DNA of 64,000 bases from Streptomyces hydrogenans (GTDB lineage Bacteria; Actinomycetota; Actinomycetes; Streptomycetales; Streptomycetaceae). The notes beneath the pieces were generated by a model. The model was given only the letters and a program-made list of their open reading frames with translations. It was not told the DNA's origin and made no database searches. The stretch spans positions 20,729 to 84,728 of the forward strand of contig NZ_BNBS01000007.1 in assembly GCF_014656075.1 (NCBI RefSeq). The letters run 5' to 3'. Position 1 is the stretch's first letter; each line of letters opens with the position of its first letter. The position numbers and the translations under genes are program-made. Positions 41,782 to 50,894 of the stretch are shown here, piece after piece.

Positions 41782-42492
41782 CGCGAACCGGTCCAGGAGG
41801 GCGTCGAGGCCGGTGGCCAGGGACTCCGGGGCGCCGCCCCTGGCCAGGGCCGGGGCGGCGGCGCGCAGGCGGGGCAGCTCGCGGACCGGCATGCGGTGCA
41901 GGCCGAGGCGGAACGCGGGATCGGATTCCTCGGGGTTGTCGACCATGGGCCGCAGATCGTCGAGGACATGGCCGAGGACCCAGGCGGTGACGGCCCGGAA
42001 GGCCGTGACGGTGGCCTCCTCGTCCAGGCCCGCCCGGCCCAGCAGGGCCAGGATCCGCTCGTGGTCCCGGAGGACGGGGAGCGGGCGGCGGGCGAGCGGG
42101 ACGGCCAGCATGCGGGTGGCCAGGAGCGGCGCCACGTGCGGATGGGCGAGGGCGACCCGGTGGGTCTCGGCGGCGATCCGGTGCAGTTCGGCCCGCCACT
42201 CCGGCTCCTCCGGCGAGGCGGCCAGCCGCTCCTCCAGCTCCGTGTAGAGCGCCTCCACCAGGCCGTCGAGCAGTGCTTCCTTCCCGGCCGCGTACCGGTA
42301 CAGCGCCATGGCCTCCACGCCGAGCTCCGCGCCCGTCCGGCGCATGCTCAGGGCCGACAGCCCCTCGCGGTCGACCAGCTCCAGGGCGGTGGCCAGCACC
42401 CGCTCCCGGCTCAGCCGGCCGTACCGGCCGTGGTCGCCGGCGCGCCGGCCCGGCGCCCGGCGTCCCGTCCCGGGGTCCTTCTCGCTCGCCAT
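41770..42492 (-). CDS. TetR-family regulator (TetR_C_1 type)
   Basis: A protein of 240 residues. An Arg/Gly-rich start is followed by the helix-turn-helix LSRERVLATALELVDREGLS and MRRTGAELGVEAMALYRYAAGKEALLD. The C-terminal domain resembles the tetracycline-repressor type (VALAHPHVAPLLATRML; FRAVTAWVLGHVLDDL). It is divergent from the glycosyltransferase run and is the natural candidate to control it. Operator-like repeats lie between. Its stop codon is in a terminator loop. Confidence 0.88.
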   Translation of the reverse strand: MASEKDPGTGRRAPGRRAGDHGRYGRLSRERVLATALELVDREGLSALSMRRTGAELGVEAMALYRYAAGKEALLDGLVEALYTELEERLAASPEEPEWRAELHRIAAETHRVALAHPHVAPLLATRMLAVPLARRPLPVLRDHERILALLGRAGLDEEATVTAFRAVTAWVLGHVLDDLRPMVDNPEESDPAFRLGLHRMPVRELPRLRAAAPALARGGAPESLATGLDALLDRFAPGP

Positions 42493-42503
42493 GAGCCGCC
42501 TTC

Positions 42504-42555
42504 CGTACGTGTTCCCGGTGTCCTCCGCGCGTCCGCGTACGTGTTCCCCGTGTTC
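42504..42555. repeat. 20-bp direct repeat in the tetR leader
   Basis: A 20-base block starting CGTACGTGTTCCC lies at 42504-42523 and again at 42536-42555 with two mismatches. It lies just upstream of the tetR start and could be an operator. Confidence 0.4.
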
Positions 42556-42624
42556 CCCACAACCTCTCGCGTGCGGTGTCCGCGGTGCCGCCGCGGGGGC
42601 CTTCCGTACGACCCGACGCTCGCC

Positions 42625-42676
42625 TTGACCCGACGACATCGAGGGATAAAGTGTACATATACGTCGTAAACGTACG
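42625..42676 (+). promoter_or_regulatory. Candidate promoter of the glycosyltransferase run with palindrome
   Basis: TTGACC (42625-42630) and TAAAGT (42647-42652), 16 bases apart, would start transcription near 42660. The perfect inverted repeat TACGT/ACGTA (42660-42664, 42670-42674) sits at that start. This is a likely repressor site, perhaps for the divergent TetR. Confidence 0.45.
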
Positions 42677-42771
42677 GTGAATGCGCGGGGCGACCCGCCG
42701 GACGCCACGGGAACGGTGGACGGCCTCCGCAGTACGGGCGACACGTGCACCGACTCGATCCCGGAGCCATC

Positions 42772-43599
42772 ATGACCACGCAACCGACCCTGTCCCGGAG
42801 CAACGGCTCCCGGCCCGTCGACCACCCGCTCCGCCGCTCCACCGACCCTGCCCCGCACCCCATGCGGCGCGCCGGGGACAGGACGCCGTCACGGCTCGCG
42901 GTGAGCCTGGTCGTCCCGGCCCTCAACGAGGCGCGCAACATCCCCTGGGTCTTCGAGCAGATCCCGGAGTGCGTCGGCGAGGTCCTCCTCATCGACGGCG
43001 ACTCCCACGACGCCACGGTCCGCGTGGCGACCCAGATCCTGCCCGAGGTCCGCAGCATCCCGCAGAACGGCAAGGGCAAGGGGAACGCGCTGCGCACCGG
43101 CTTCCTCGCGGCGCGCGGCGACTACATCGTCATGCTGGACGCCGACGGCAGCATGTCCCCCGGGGAGATCCCGCACTTCGTGCACTTCCTGGAGAACGGC
43201 TACGACTTCGTCAAGGGCTCCCGCTTCGTCGAGGGCGGCGGCTCCCTCGACATCACCCGCTTCCGCCGGCTCGGCAACCACGCCCTGCTCGCCCTGGTGA
43301 ACCGGCTCTACGACGCCCACCTCACCGACCTCTGCTACGGCTTCTGCGCCTTCCGCCGCAGCTTCCTCGACCAACTGGACCTGCACGCCACCGGCTTCGA
43401 GATCGAGACCGAGATGGTCGTGCACGCCCTGCGCGCCGGACTGCGCATCGCCGAGGTCCCGAGCCTCGAACTGCCCCGCCGCAACGGCCGGTCCAACCTG
43501 CACGCGATCTCCGACGGACGACGGGTCCTGCGGACGCTGCTCTCCGAGCGCCCCGGCGCCCGCCCGGCGACCGCCCCCCGGGAGGGGAGCGCGCCGTGA
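42772..43599 (+). CDS. Family 2 glycosyltransferase, DPM1-like
   Basis: GT-A fold glycosyltransferase of 275 residues. It has an N-terminal basic tail, then VSLVVPALNEARNIPWVF, VLLIDGDSHDATVRVA, the nucleotide-sugar stretch GKGKGNALRTGF and the DxD-type IVMLDADGSMSP. A C-terminal hydrophobic helix is absent, so it is cytoplasmic or peripheral. Relatives transfer a sugar to a polyprenyl phosphate. Start ATG 42772 has GGAG 6 bases upstream. It begins a five-gene run in which each later start overlaps the earlier stop. Confidence 0.9.
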   Translation: MTTQPTLSRSNGSRPVDHPLRRSTDPAPHPMRRAGDRTPSRLAVSLVVPALNEARNIPWVFEQIPECVGEVLLIDGDSHDATVRVATQILPEVRSIPQNGKGKGNALRTGFLAARGDYIVMLDADGSMSPGEIPHFVHFLENGYDFVKGSRFVEGGGSLDITRFRRLGNHALLALVNRLYDAHLTDLCYGFCAFRRSFLDQLDLHATGFEIETEMVVHALRAGLRIAEVPSLELPRRNGRSNLHAISDGRRVLRTLLSERPGARPATAPREGSAP

Positions 43600-44939
43600 C
43601 CCGCCTGCCGCCCGCCGGTCCGTCCGCACCGCTGCCGGTCGTGGACATCGACCTCGCCGAGCCCGGAGCGTTCCGGCGCCCCGGAGGCGGCACCCGCGCC
43701 AGGCCGTCCGGCCGCGCGCTCGGTCTCGTACGGTTCCACGGCCGCCCGCTGGGCATGGCCGAGGCGGCCGGCGGCGGGCCCGAGGAGCTGTGGCGGGCGC
43801 TCGCGGCCGTGGCGCTGCGGGAGTTCACCGCCGCCGACGGGGACCCCGGCCTCGACGAGCCGCACCGGACCTTCGTCGAGGCGCCCGCGATCAGCGTGAT
43901 CGTGGCGACGAGGAACCGCACCGGGATGCTCCGCGACTGCCTGGACTCGCTGCTCGCCCTCAAGTACCCGCGGTTCGAGGTGGTCGTGGTGGACAACGCC
44001 CCCTCGGACACCTCCACGGAGGACCTGGTCCGCAGGGAGTACGGCGGCACCCGGGACGACGGCGGGCCCCTCGGCGACCACGGCGGGCCCCGGCGCCCCG
44101 ACCGCACCCGCGGCCGGCCGCTGCGGAACCTCGGCCCCGCCGTCCGCTACCTCCGCGAGCCCGTGCCCGGGCTCGCCCGCGCCCACAACCGGGGCCTCGC
44201 CGTCGCCCGCGGCGAGATCACCGCCTTCACCGACGACGACACGCTCGTCGACCCGCTGTGGCTGACCGCGCTCGCCGCGCCCTTCCAGGCCGACCCCCGC
44301 ACCGGCTGCGTCACCGGCCTCATCGTCCCCGCCGAGCTGGACACCGAGGCGCAGGTCGCCCTGGAGCGGCACGGCGCCTTCGCGAAGGGGTACGTCCCGC
44401 GCGTCTGGTCGCTGCGCAGCCCGTCCGCCGACCCGCTCTTCCCGTTCACCGCGGGCCGGTTCGGCTCCGGCGCGAACATGGCCTTCCGCACCGGACTGCT
44501 GCGCGAGCTCGGCGGCTTCGATCCCGCCACCGGCGTCGGCACCCCCGCGCACGGCGGCGACGACCTGCTCTCCTTCTTCCGGGTGCTCGCCCGCGGCCGC
44601 TCCCTCGCCTACGAGCCCGCCGCGATCGTCTGGCACCGGCACCGCCGCACCCCCGAGGCCCTGGAGGCCCAGGCGTTCGGCTACGGCGCCGGGTTCGGCG
44701 CCTACCTGGCCGGGGCGATCGTCCACGAACCGCGCATGCTGCCCGCGCTGCTGCGCCGGCTGCCCGGCGGCGTGCGGTACGCGCTCGCCCGGAACCGCGC
44801 CCGCGCCACCCCGGCCCCCGGCGGCGGCGCGCCGACCCGGCTCGCCCGCCTCGAACTGCGGGGCATGCTCTACGGGCCGTACGGCTACTGGCGCAGCCGC
44901 CGGATCGAGCGCCGGATCGAGCGGCGGACCCGGCGATGA
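43596..44939 (+). CDS. Glycosyltransferase (GT2-type, with N-terminal extension)
   Basis: Predicted 447 residues. An N-terminal domain of about 95 residues (LPVVDIDLAEPGAF to AAVALREFTAAD) precedes the GT-A part: ISVIVATRNRTGMLRDCLDS, VVVVDNAPSDT, ARAHNRGLAVARGEITAFTD and the DxD-type TDDDTLVDP. The acceptor region includes FGSGANMAFRTGLLRELGGF and HGGDDLLSFFRVL. GTG 43596 overlaps the preceding stop by 4 bp. The N-terminal part is unusual for GT2 enzymes and may dock partners. Donor and acceptor sugars are unknown. Confidence 0.88.
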   Translation: MTRLPPAGPSAPLPVVDIDLAEPGAFRRPGGGTRARPSGRALGLVRFHGRPLGMAEAAGGGPEELWRALAAVALREFTAADGDPGLDEPHRTFVEAPAISVIVATRNRTGMLRDCLDSLLALKYPRFEVVVVDNAPSDTSTEDLVRREYGGTRDDGGPLGDHGGPRRPDRTRGRPLRNLGPAVRYLREPVPGLARAHNRGLAVARGEITAFTDDDTLVDPLWLTALAAPFQADPRTGCVTGLIVPAELDTEAQVALERHGAFAKGYVPRVWSLRSPSADPLFPFTAGRFGSGANMAFRTGLLRELGGFDPATGVGTPAHGGDDLLSFFRVLARGRSLAYEPAAIVWHRHRRTPEALEAQAFGYGAGFGAYLAGAIVHEPRMLPALLRRLPGGVRYALARNRARATPAPGGGAPTRLARLELRGMLYGPYGYWRSRRIERRIERRTRR

Positions 44940-46441
44940 CCGCGCCACGGACCGCGAGGCCGGCGCCGGCCGCGGGGCACGCGCCCCCGGCGGCGGCTCC
45001 TCCGGTCGTCGCTCCGGCCGCCGCGTCTCCGGCGGTCGCCCCTCCGGCCGCCGCCTCCCCGGCTGTCGGCGCCCCTGTCGCCACCCCTGCCGCCGCCCCC
45101 GTCGGCACTCCTCCGGAGGCCGTGCCGCGCCGGCCGTCCCTCGGCCCGCTCGGCCCGCTCGGCGCGATGGTCCGGGCCGGTGTCGCCGCCGTGTTCCCGC
45201 GCGACCCGCTGCTGCGCAACGGACACCTGCTCGCGATCAGTTCCCTCGTCAGCGCCGGGCTGGGCTCCGTCTTCTGGGTCCTGGCCACGCACTGGTACGA
45301 CGACGAGGTGGTGGGCGTCAGCTACTCGGCGCTCTCCATGACCCTGCTGCTGGCCAGCATCGGCCAGCTCAACCTCTCCGACTTCCTCGTCCGGTTCGTG
45401 CCCTCCGCCGGCCACCACACCCGCCGGCTGATCCTCGTCTGCTACACGGTCAGCGCCGTCGTGAGCGCCGTGGTGGCCATGGGCTTCCTGCTGCTCGTGC
45501 CCGTCGTCGCCCCCGGCCTCGGCTTCCTGCTGACGCCCGTGACCGCCGCCTGCTTCGTCGCCGCCACCGCCGGATACGCCGTCTTCGTGATGCAGGACGG
45601 CGCGCTGACCGCGGTGCGGCGGCCCGGCTGGGTGGTGGGCGAGAACGTGATCTTCGCCTGCGTGAAGATCGGGCTGCTCGGCATGGGCGCGGCCCTCGCG
45701 CTGTTCTCCGGCATCCTGCTCTCCTGGGTCGGAGCGCTCGCGGTCGCCCTCGTCGTCGCCAACTTCGTGCTGCTGCGACGGGCCGTGCCCGCGCACGCGC
45801 GCGAGGCGACCGAGGCGCGGCGGCCGGCCCGGGCGCTGCGGTACGCGGCCGCCGACTACGCGGGCTCGCTGTTCCGGATGGCGGCGTACACCGTGGTCCC
45901 GCTGATGGTGCTGAACAACCTGGGCGCCGACCAGAGCGCCTACTTCTCGCTCGCCTGGATCGTCGGCTACGTGCTCTACCTGGTCGCCCGCAACCTGGGC
46001 AGCTCCCTCGTGGTGGAGGCCGTGAGCAACCCCGAGCGGCTGGTCGAGCACACCGTGCGGATGCTGCGCCACACCGGCCTGCTGCTCGGCACCGCCGTCG
46101 CCCTCGTCGTCCTGCTCGCGCCCAGGATCCTGTCCTTCTTCGGCCCCGAGTACGCCGAGCACGGCACCACCCTGCTGCGGCTGCTCGCCCTGTCCGCCCT
46201 GCCGAACATCGTGGTCAGCCTCGCCATCGACGTGTGGCGGGCGCGCCGCCGGCTCCGCTGGGCGGTCGGCGTGCAGATCGTGATGTGCGTGCTGGTCCTG
46301 GGTCTCACCAAGCTCCTGCTGCCGACGCTGGGGATCGCCGGGGCGGGCGTCGCCTGGCTGGTGACCATGTGCCTGCTCGCCGCGCCGCTGCTGGTCTGGC
46401 GCGCGCGCTGGCTCACGAACGGATCCGGGAGGTCCTCGTGA
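44936..46441 (+). CDS. Polysaccharide flippase (MATE/Wzx-like)
   Basis: A membrane protein of 501 residues with an N-terminal Ala/Pro/Val-rich tail (about 65 residues) and 12-14 helices. Hydrophobic stretches include LLAISSLVSAGLGSVFWVLA, SFFGPEYAEHGTTLLRLLAL and GVQIVMCVLVLGLTKLLL. Layout and wording match polysaccharide-linked flippases of the MOP superfamily, which carry undecaprenyl-linked units outward. ATG 44936 overlaps the glycosyltransferase stop. It should export the product of the enclosing island. Confidence 0.88.
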   Translation: MTAPRTARPAPAAGHAPPAAAPPVVAPAAASPAVAPPAAASPAVGAPVATPAAAPVGTPPEAVPRRPSLGPLGPLGAMVRAGVAAVFPRDPLLRNGHLLAISSLVSAGLGSVFWVLATHWYDDEVVGVSYSALSMTLLLASIGQLNLSDFLVRFVPSAGHHTRRLILVCYTVSAVVSAVVAMGFLLLVPVVAPGLGFLLTPVTAACFVAATAGYAVFVMQDGALTAVRRPGWVVGENVIFACVKIGLLGMGAALALFSGILLSWVGALAVALVVANFVLLRRAVPAHAREATEARRPARALRYAAADYAGSLFRMAAYTVVPLMVLNNLGADQSAYFSLAWIVGYVLYLVARNLGSSLVVEAVSNPERLVEHTVRMLRHTGLLLGTAVALVVLLAPRILSFFGPEYAEHGTTLLRLLALSALPNIVVSLAIDVWRARRRLRWAVGVQIVMCVLVLGLTKLLLPTLGIAGAGVAWLVTMCLLAAPLLVWRARWLTNGSGRSS

Positions 46442-47499
46442 ACACCGCGTCCCCCACCCCTCCTCGCACCGACACCCGCGCCGGCACCGGCACCGACCCG
46501 ACCGCCTTCCCCAGCCTGACCGTCGTGGTCTGTGCCTACACCCTCGACCGCTGGGACGACCTGCGGGCGGCGATCGGGTCGCTGCGGGACCAGCGACCGC
46601 CGGTGCGGGAGACCGTCCTGGTCGTCGACCACTGCCCCGAGCTGCGCGCCCGGGCGACCGCCGCCTTCCCCGGCGTGCGGGTGCTCGCGAACGACGGGCG
46701 CCGGGGCCTGTCCGGCGCCCGCAACACCGGGGTGGCGGCCGCCCGCTGCGAGGTCGTGGCCTTCCTCGACGACGACGCGGCGGCCGAACCCGACTGGTCC
46801 GCGCGGCTCCTGGCCCCCTACGCCGACCGCGCCGTCGCCGGCGTCGGCGGCCTGGTCCGGCCCTGGTGGGCGACCCGCCGGCCGCCGTGGTTCCCGCGCG
46901 AGTTCGACTGGGTCGTCGGCTGCTCGTACCGGGGGCTGCCCACGCACCCGGCGCCGGTGCGGAACTTCATCGGCGCCAACATGTCCTTCCGCCGGTCCGC
47001 GCTGCTCGGTGCCGGCGGGTTCCGCACCGACCTGGGGCGGGTGGGGACCCGGCCGCTCGGCTGCGAGGAGACCGAGCTGTGCCTGCGGATCGCGGACCGG
47101 CGCCCGGACGCCGTGCTGCTCCACGAACCCGCCGCCGCCGTCCGCCACCACGTGCCCGCGGCCCGCGCCACCTGGGCGTACTTCGTCGCCCGCTGCTACG
47201 CGGAGGGCCTGTCCAAGGCACACGTCGCCCGGCTCGGTTCCTCCCGGGCGGCGCTCTCCAGCGAGCGCGCCTATCTGCGGTCGACCGTCCCGCGGGCCTT
47301 CGTACGGGCGCTGCGGCCCGGTCTGCCCGGCGGGCTGCGCACGGCGGCGGCGCTGGTGGGAGGCGTCACGGCGACCGTCGCCGGCTATCTGGTGGGCCGG
47401 GTGCGGCGCCCCGCGCCCGCCGCGGGCGTACGGGACCCGGCACCCTCCGCCGCACCCGTCGCGGGACCGGCCGGAGGGGCGGGCGGGGGGCGGCCATGA
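46438..47499 (+). CDS. Glycosyltransferase (GT2-type)
   Basis: GT-A protein of 353 residues: LTVVVCAYTLDRWDDLRAAI, VLVVDHCPELRARA, SGARNTGVAAARCEVVAFLD with the DxD-type FLDDDAAAEPDW, and acceptor-side RNFIGANMSFRRSALLGAGG and CEETELCLRIADR. A C-terminal Pro/Ala/Gly-rich tail follows a hydrophobic stretch (AALVGGVTATVAGYLVG), so it may be membrane-associated. GTG 46438 overlaps the flippase stop. A sequence relation to the enzyme at 43596 is apparent in the acceptor motif. Confidence 0.9.
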   Translation: MNTASPTPPRTDTRAGTGTDPTAFPSLTVVVCAYTLDRWDDLRAAIGSLRDQRPPVRETVLVVDHCPELRARATAAFPGVRVLANDGRRGLSGARNTGVAAARCEVVAFLDDDAAAEPDWSARLLAPYADRAVAGVGGLVRPWWATRRPPWFPREFDWVVGCSYRGLPTHPAPVRNFIGANMSFRRSALLGAGGFRTDLGRVGTRPLGCEETELCLRIADRRPDAVLLHEPAAAVRHHVPAARATWAYFVARCYAEGLSKAHVARLGSSRAALSSERAYLRSTVPRAFVRALRPGLPGGLRTAAALVGGVTATVAGYLVGRVRRPAPAAGVRDPAPSAAPVAGPAGGAGGGRP

Positions 47500-48305
47500 C
47501 CGCCGTGCCCGTCTTCCTCTACCACTCGGTGTCGCCCGACCCGCCGTCCTGGATCGCGCCGTTCACGGTCCGGCCCGGCCGCTTCGCCGAGCAGCTGGAG
47601 ACGATCGCCGACAGCGGTCTGCGGATCGTGCCGCTGCGCCGGCTGGTGGCGGCGCAGCGCGGCGGGCCGCCGCTCCCCGACCGGTCCGCGGTCCTCACCT
47701 TCGACGACGGCTTCGCCGACTTCCACTCGACCGTGCTGCCGCTGCTCGCCTTCCACGGCCTGCCCGCCACCCTGTACGTCACCACCGGCGCGCTGCGCGG
47801 CCGCCCGGGCTGGACGGCGGGCACCGTCTTCCCGCCGGGCTCGCGGATGCTGAGCCTGCGCCAGCTGGTGGAGCTCGACGGGTACGGCGTCGAGATCGGC
47901 GGCCACACGCGGACCCACCCGCAGCTCGACACCCTGCCCGCCGACCGGGTGCGGGACGAGGTCGCGGGGTGCGGGCGGGAGCTGGAGGACCTCCTCGGGC
48001 ACCGGGTCGTGTCGTTCGCCTATCCGCACGGGTACTCCAGCCCCGCCGTGCGCGAGCAGGTCAGGACGGCCGGGTGGAGCTCGGCCACGGCGGTGCGGGA
48101 CGCGTTCAGCTCGGCGGACGACGAGCCGCTGCGCATCGCCCGGCTGATGGTGCGCGCCGACACCGACCGGGACACCTTCCGGCGGTGGACCACGGGGTCC
48201 GCCGCGCCGGTGGCGCCCTTCCCCGAGGGGGCCAGGACCAGGGGCTGGCGCGCCTACCGCCGGATGCGGGCCCGGCTCAACGTGCCGTACCGCGCGGTCT
48301 CGTGA
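47496..48305 (+). CDS. NodB-domain polysaccharide deacetylase
   Basis: A protein of 269 residues without a signal peptide. Catalytic motif TFDDGFADFHSTVLPLLA and metal motif GHTRTHPQLDTLP are intact. The opening VPVFLYHSVSPDPPSWIA, the usual PGA/icaB-type strand, suggests action on N-acetyl sugars in the polymer or on the lipid-linked unit. Start ATG 47496 overlaps the glycosyltransferase stop (ATGA). Being cytosolic it would modify precursors before export unless exported by another route. Last gene of the coupled run. Confidence 0.9.
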   Translation: MTAVPVFLYHSVSPDPPSWIAPFTVRPGRFAEQLETIADSGLRIVPLRRLVAAQRGGPPLPDRSAVLTFDDGFADFHSTVLPLLAFHGLPATLYVTTGALRGRPGWTAGTVFPPGSRMLSLRQLVELDGYGVEIGGHTRTHPQLDTLPADRVRDEVAGCGRELEDLLGHRVVSFAYPHGYSSPAVREQVRTAGWSSATAVRDAFSSADDEPLRIARLMVRADTDRDTFRRWTTGSAAPVAPFPEGARTRGWRAYRRMRARLNVPYRAVS

Positions 48306-48335
48306 GGGCGGCTCGGCCGGTCGTACCGGAAGCCC

Positions 48336-49214
48336 TCAGGAGGGCTGCTGCCACACCCGTACCCAGTCGACGCTCATCCGGGCCGTGTCCACGGTCTCCG
48401 GCGGGGGGTGGGGCACGCCGACCGCCAGGTTGAGCAGGACCTCCATGGGCACGTCCGGGATCCGCTCGGTGTCCGTCACCCGGAGGCGTTCGACGCCGTC
48501 CACGTACCAGACGAGGGCGTCGGGCTCCCACAGCAGGCCGAAGACGTGGTACCCGGCGGGGAAGTCGACCGGGCCGTACGTGCCGCGCTGCCGCGCCTCC
48601 TCGCCGTCGGGCTCGTTCCAGTGCACGTACATGCTGACCCGCTCGGTGGTGGCCAGGAACTCCATGATGTCGAGCTCGGGCGGGGTGTAGCGGGAGGCGG
48701 GCATCATCCAGAAGGCGGGGAACATGCCCTCCTCGGCCGGGATCCTGATCGCCGCCTCGAAGTAGCCGTAGGTGAACGTGCGCCGGGGGTCGCCGTCCCA
48801 GTGGTCGCGGCCGGTGGAGATCATCCCGGAGGTCCAGGGGTAGTTCTTGTCGTCGCTGCCGCGCGTCTCGCGGCGCTCGGCGGTGAGGACCAGTTCGCCG
48901 TCCCGCACCGCGACCTGTTCCGGCAGGTACCACTGGAGTTCGTCGTTGCCGCTGTTGGTGCAGCCGTCGTCGTTCCAGTCGTAGCAGGTGGTCCACGTCC
49001 GCCCGTCGAGCTCCGTCCCGTCGAAGCCGTCGTCCAGGACGAGCCGCCACGTGCCGGGCGCGGGCGGGCCGGTGGAGGACGTCGTGACGGCCTCGGCGGC
49101 CGCCGGCCCGCCGGCCGGTTCGGCGCAGGCGGTGGCGGTGGCGGTCACCAGGAGGGCCGAGGCCAGCGTCAGGGCCGCCCGCCTCAGGGGTCCGCGGGTG
49201 CCCCGCACGGTCAC
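48336..49214 (-). CDS. GH16 endo-glucanase-type secreted lipoprotein-like enzyme
   Basis: Glycoside hydrolase of 292 residues. The N-terminal hydrophobic signal (ALTLASALLVTATATACAEP) has a possible lipobox TATAC. The beta-jelly roll shows DDGFDGTELDGRTWTTCYDW, YGYFEAAIRIPAEEGMFPAF and the catalytic signature ELDIMEF (about residues 177-183), the exact E-x-D-x-x-E pattern. GH16 enzymes cut beta-1,3 or beta-1,4 glucans and related polymers. The GTG 49214 overlaps the FAD-gene stop. It could trim the polymer made by the island (inference). Confidence 0.9.
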   Translation of the reverse strand: MTVRGTRGPLRRAALTLASALLVTATATACAEPAGGPAAAEAVTTSSTGPPAPGTWRLVLDDGFDGTELDGRTWTTCYDWNDDGCTNSGNDELQWYLPEQVAVRDGELVLTAERRETRGSDDKNYPWTSGMISTGRDHWDGDPRRTFTYGYFEAAIRIPAEEGMFPAFWMMPASRYTPPELDIMEFLATTERVSMYVHWNEPDGEEARQRGTYGPVDFPAGYHVFGLLWEPDALVWYVDGVERLRVTDTERIPDVPMEVLLNLAVGVPHPPPETVDTARMSVDWVRVWQQPS

Positions 49215-50458
49215 CGGTCCCCGCCCGCGGCCGAGGCCGCGAGCCGGTGGGCGGAGAACTCCGTGCCGTGCACGAAGCGCAGCACGGGGCCGAAGGTGGG
49301 GGCCGCGGCGAGCCCGGTGAAGTACAGGCCGGGGACCGAGGACTCGAAGCCCGCCGACAGCACGGGCGCGCCGCCCGGCAGGATGCGCACCGCCTCCCGC
49401 AGCGCCGGCTCCAGGACGGGGGCCCGCCGCACGTCGACCCGGTATCCGGTGGCGGCCAGGACGTGGTCGGCGTCCAGGACGTCGTGACGGCCCGTCCGGT
49501 CCACCAGCTCCAGGCGGACGGCGCCGTCCCGCTGCCGGGCCGAGACGATCCTGCGCCCGCACAGCACCGGGAGGCGTCCGTTCACCCGGCTCCGCAGCCA
49601 CCAGGCGCCGGACGGCCCGAGCACCGTGCGCAGGACGTGGGCGCGGACGGGGAGCGGCAGGTGGCGGTAGGCGGCGGGGCCGCGGCTGACCGCGAACAGG
49701 GACCAGCCCGGGCCGAGCGCCGAGCCGGGCTTGCGCAGCCGGTCGTACCAGGGCCGGGCGGACGGCCGGGCGGTCGGCGGCGGGTCGCCGAACAGCAGGG
49801 CGCCGGTCCGGGCGACGACGACGGGCCGGGCACCCGCCTCGCGCAGCAGCGCGGCGCTCTCCAGGGCCGACTGGCCGGCGCCGAGGACGGCGACGCTCCG
49901 CCCGGCGAAGGCGGCCAGGTCGCGGTGGTCGCAGGTGTGGGAGGCGAGGCCCGCCTCGGCGAGCGGGGCCAGTCCGGCGGGCCGGTGGGCGTAGGCCACG
50001 AGGCCGGTGGCGACCACCACGGCCCGCGCCGCGACCTCCTCGCCGGAGTCCAGGAGGACGCCGAAGGCGTCGCCGTCGGCCCGCACCCCGCACACCGTCG
50101 TGGGCTCCACGCCCGGCACCAGCCGCTCCTGGAACCAGTGGCCGTACGCGATGAACTCGTCCACCGGGATCGGATAGGTGTCGCCCACCGGGCGGCGGCC
50201 CCGGGCGGCGCGGAAGTCGGCGAAGCGGTGCCCGTCCCCGGGCGCGGAGAGCGAGGAGGCGGCCGGCACCGACTTGAGGAACATGCCCTCGGGCATGTGG
50301 GTCCGCCAGGTCCCCATCGGGGTGCCGAAGACGCGGACCGGTGTGCCGGCCGCGTCCAGCCAGGCGGCGGTGGAGAGTCCGAAGGGGCCGGCCCCGACGA
50401 CCACGACGGGCAGCCGGCGGCGGGCGGTCCCGGCGGGCGGGGGCGGTTCCTGGGCCAT
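49211..50458 (-). CDS. FAD-dependent NAD(P)-binding oxidoreductase (FMO/CzcO-like)
   Basis: A flavoprotein of 415 residues. The FAD loop is VVVGAGPFGLSTA, the NAD(P) loop is VAVLGAGQSALESA, and the ATG-type linker motif is AATGYRVD near the end. Phrases such as HMPEGMFLKSVPAASSLSAP resemble the flavin monooxygenase/lysine N-hydroxylase-like CzcO group. ATG 50458 has GGAG upstream. The role in a glycan island is not evident; it might modify an amino or sugar substituent. Its end overlaps GH16 by 4 bp on the same strand, so the two are co-translated. Confidence 0.85.
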   Translation of the reverse strand: MAQEPPPPAGTARRRLPVVVVGAGPFGLSTAAWLDAAGTPVRVFGTPMGTWRTHMPEGMFLKSVPAASSLSAPGDGHRFADFRAARGRRPVGDTYPIPVDEFIAYGHWFQERLVPGVEPTTVCGVRADGDAFGVLLDSGEEVAARAVVVATGLVAYAHRPAGLAPLAEAGLASHTCDHRDLAAFAGRSVAVLGAGQSALESAALLREAGARPVVVARTGALLFGDPPPTARPSARPWYDRLRKPGSALGPGWSLFAVSRGPAAYRHLPLPVRAHVLRTVLGPSGAWWLRSRVNGRLPVLCGRRIVSARQRDGAVRLELVDRTGRHDVLDADHVLAATGYRVDVRRAPVLEPALREAVRILPGGAPVLSAGFESSVPGLYFTGLAAAPTFGPVLRFVHGTEFSAHRLAASAAGGDR

Positions 50459-50502
50459 GGCGCGTCTCCTCTCCTGCGCGTCCCGCGGGGCGGGGAGGCT
50501 CC

Positions 50503-50883
50503 TCAACCAGCGTGCACCCGGGAGTCCCGGTTCCGCGCGCCGGACCGGTGCGGCAGCAGGGCGAGGACCGAGGTCAGGGCGGCGAGCACGAGCAGGGAGC
50601 GGGTGGCGGTGAAGACGCCGCAGAGGAAGAGCGTCACGGCCACCAGCGTCGCCAGGGCGAGGCCGAGCACGAGGGTGAGGAGAGCGGTCTCCAGGCGGTC
50701 GGCAGGGTGTCCGGACCGCCGGGTGCGGGCCGGCCGCAGGGCGAGGAGGGCCGCGTGCCCCGGGCAGACGAGCAGGAAGGCGGTGACGGCGGCGACCCGG
50801 ACGGGGGCGGCGTCCGGCAGCGTCACGGAGGCGAGCAGCGCGAGCCATCCGGAGACGGCGAGCACCGGCCGTAGGGGCGTCAT
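50503..50883 (-). CDS. Small polytopic membrane protein
   Basis: A protein of 126 residues with three or four helices (PVLAVSGWLALLASVTL, VRVAAVTAFLLVCPGHAALL, LLTLVLGLALATLVAVTLFL, LLVLAALTSVLALLP). The pattern hints at the N-terminal part of DUF1616-like proteins. It starts 11 bases after the large membrane protein gene and is probably co-transcribed with it. I cannot assign a function. Confidence 0.7.
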   Translation of the reverse strand: MTPLRPVLAVSGWLALLASVTLPDAAPVRVAAVTAFLLVCPGHAALLALRPARTRRSGHPADRLETALLTLVLGLALATLVAVTLFLCGVFTATRSLLVLAALTSVLALLPHRSGARNRDSRVHAG

Positions 50884-50894
50884 GGCGGGTCTCC

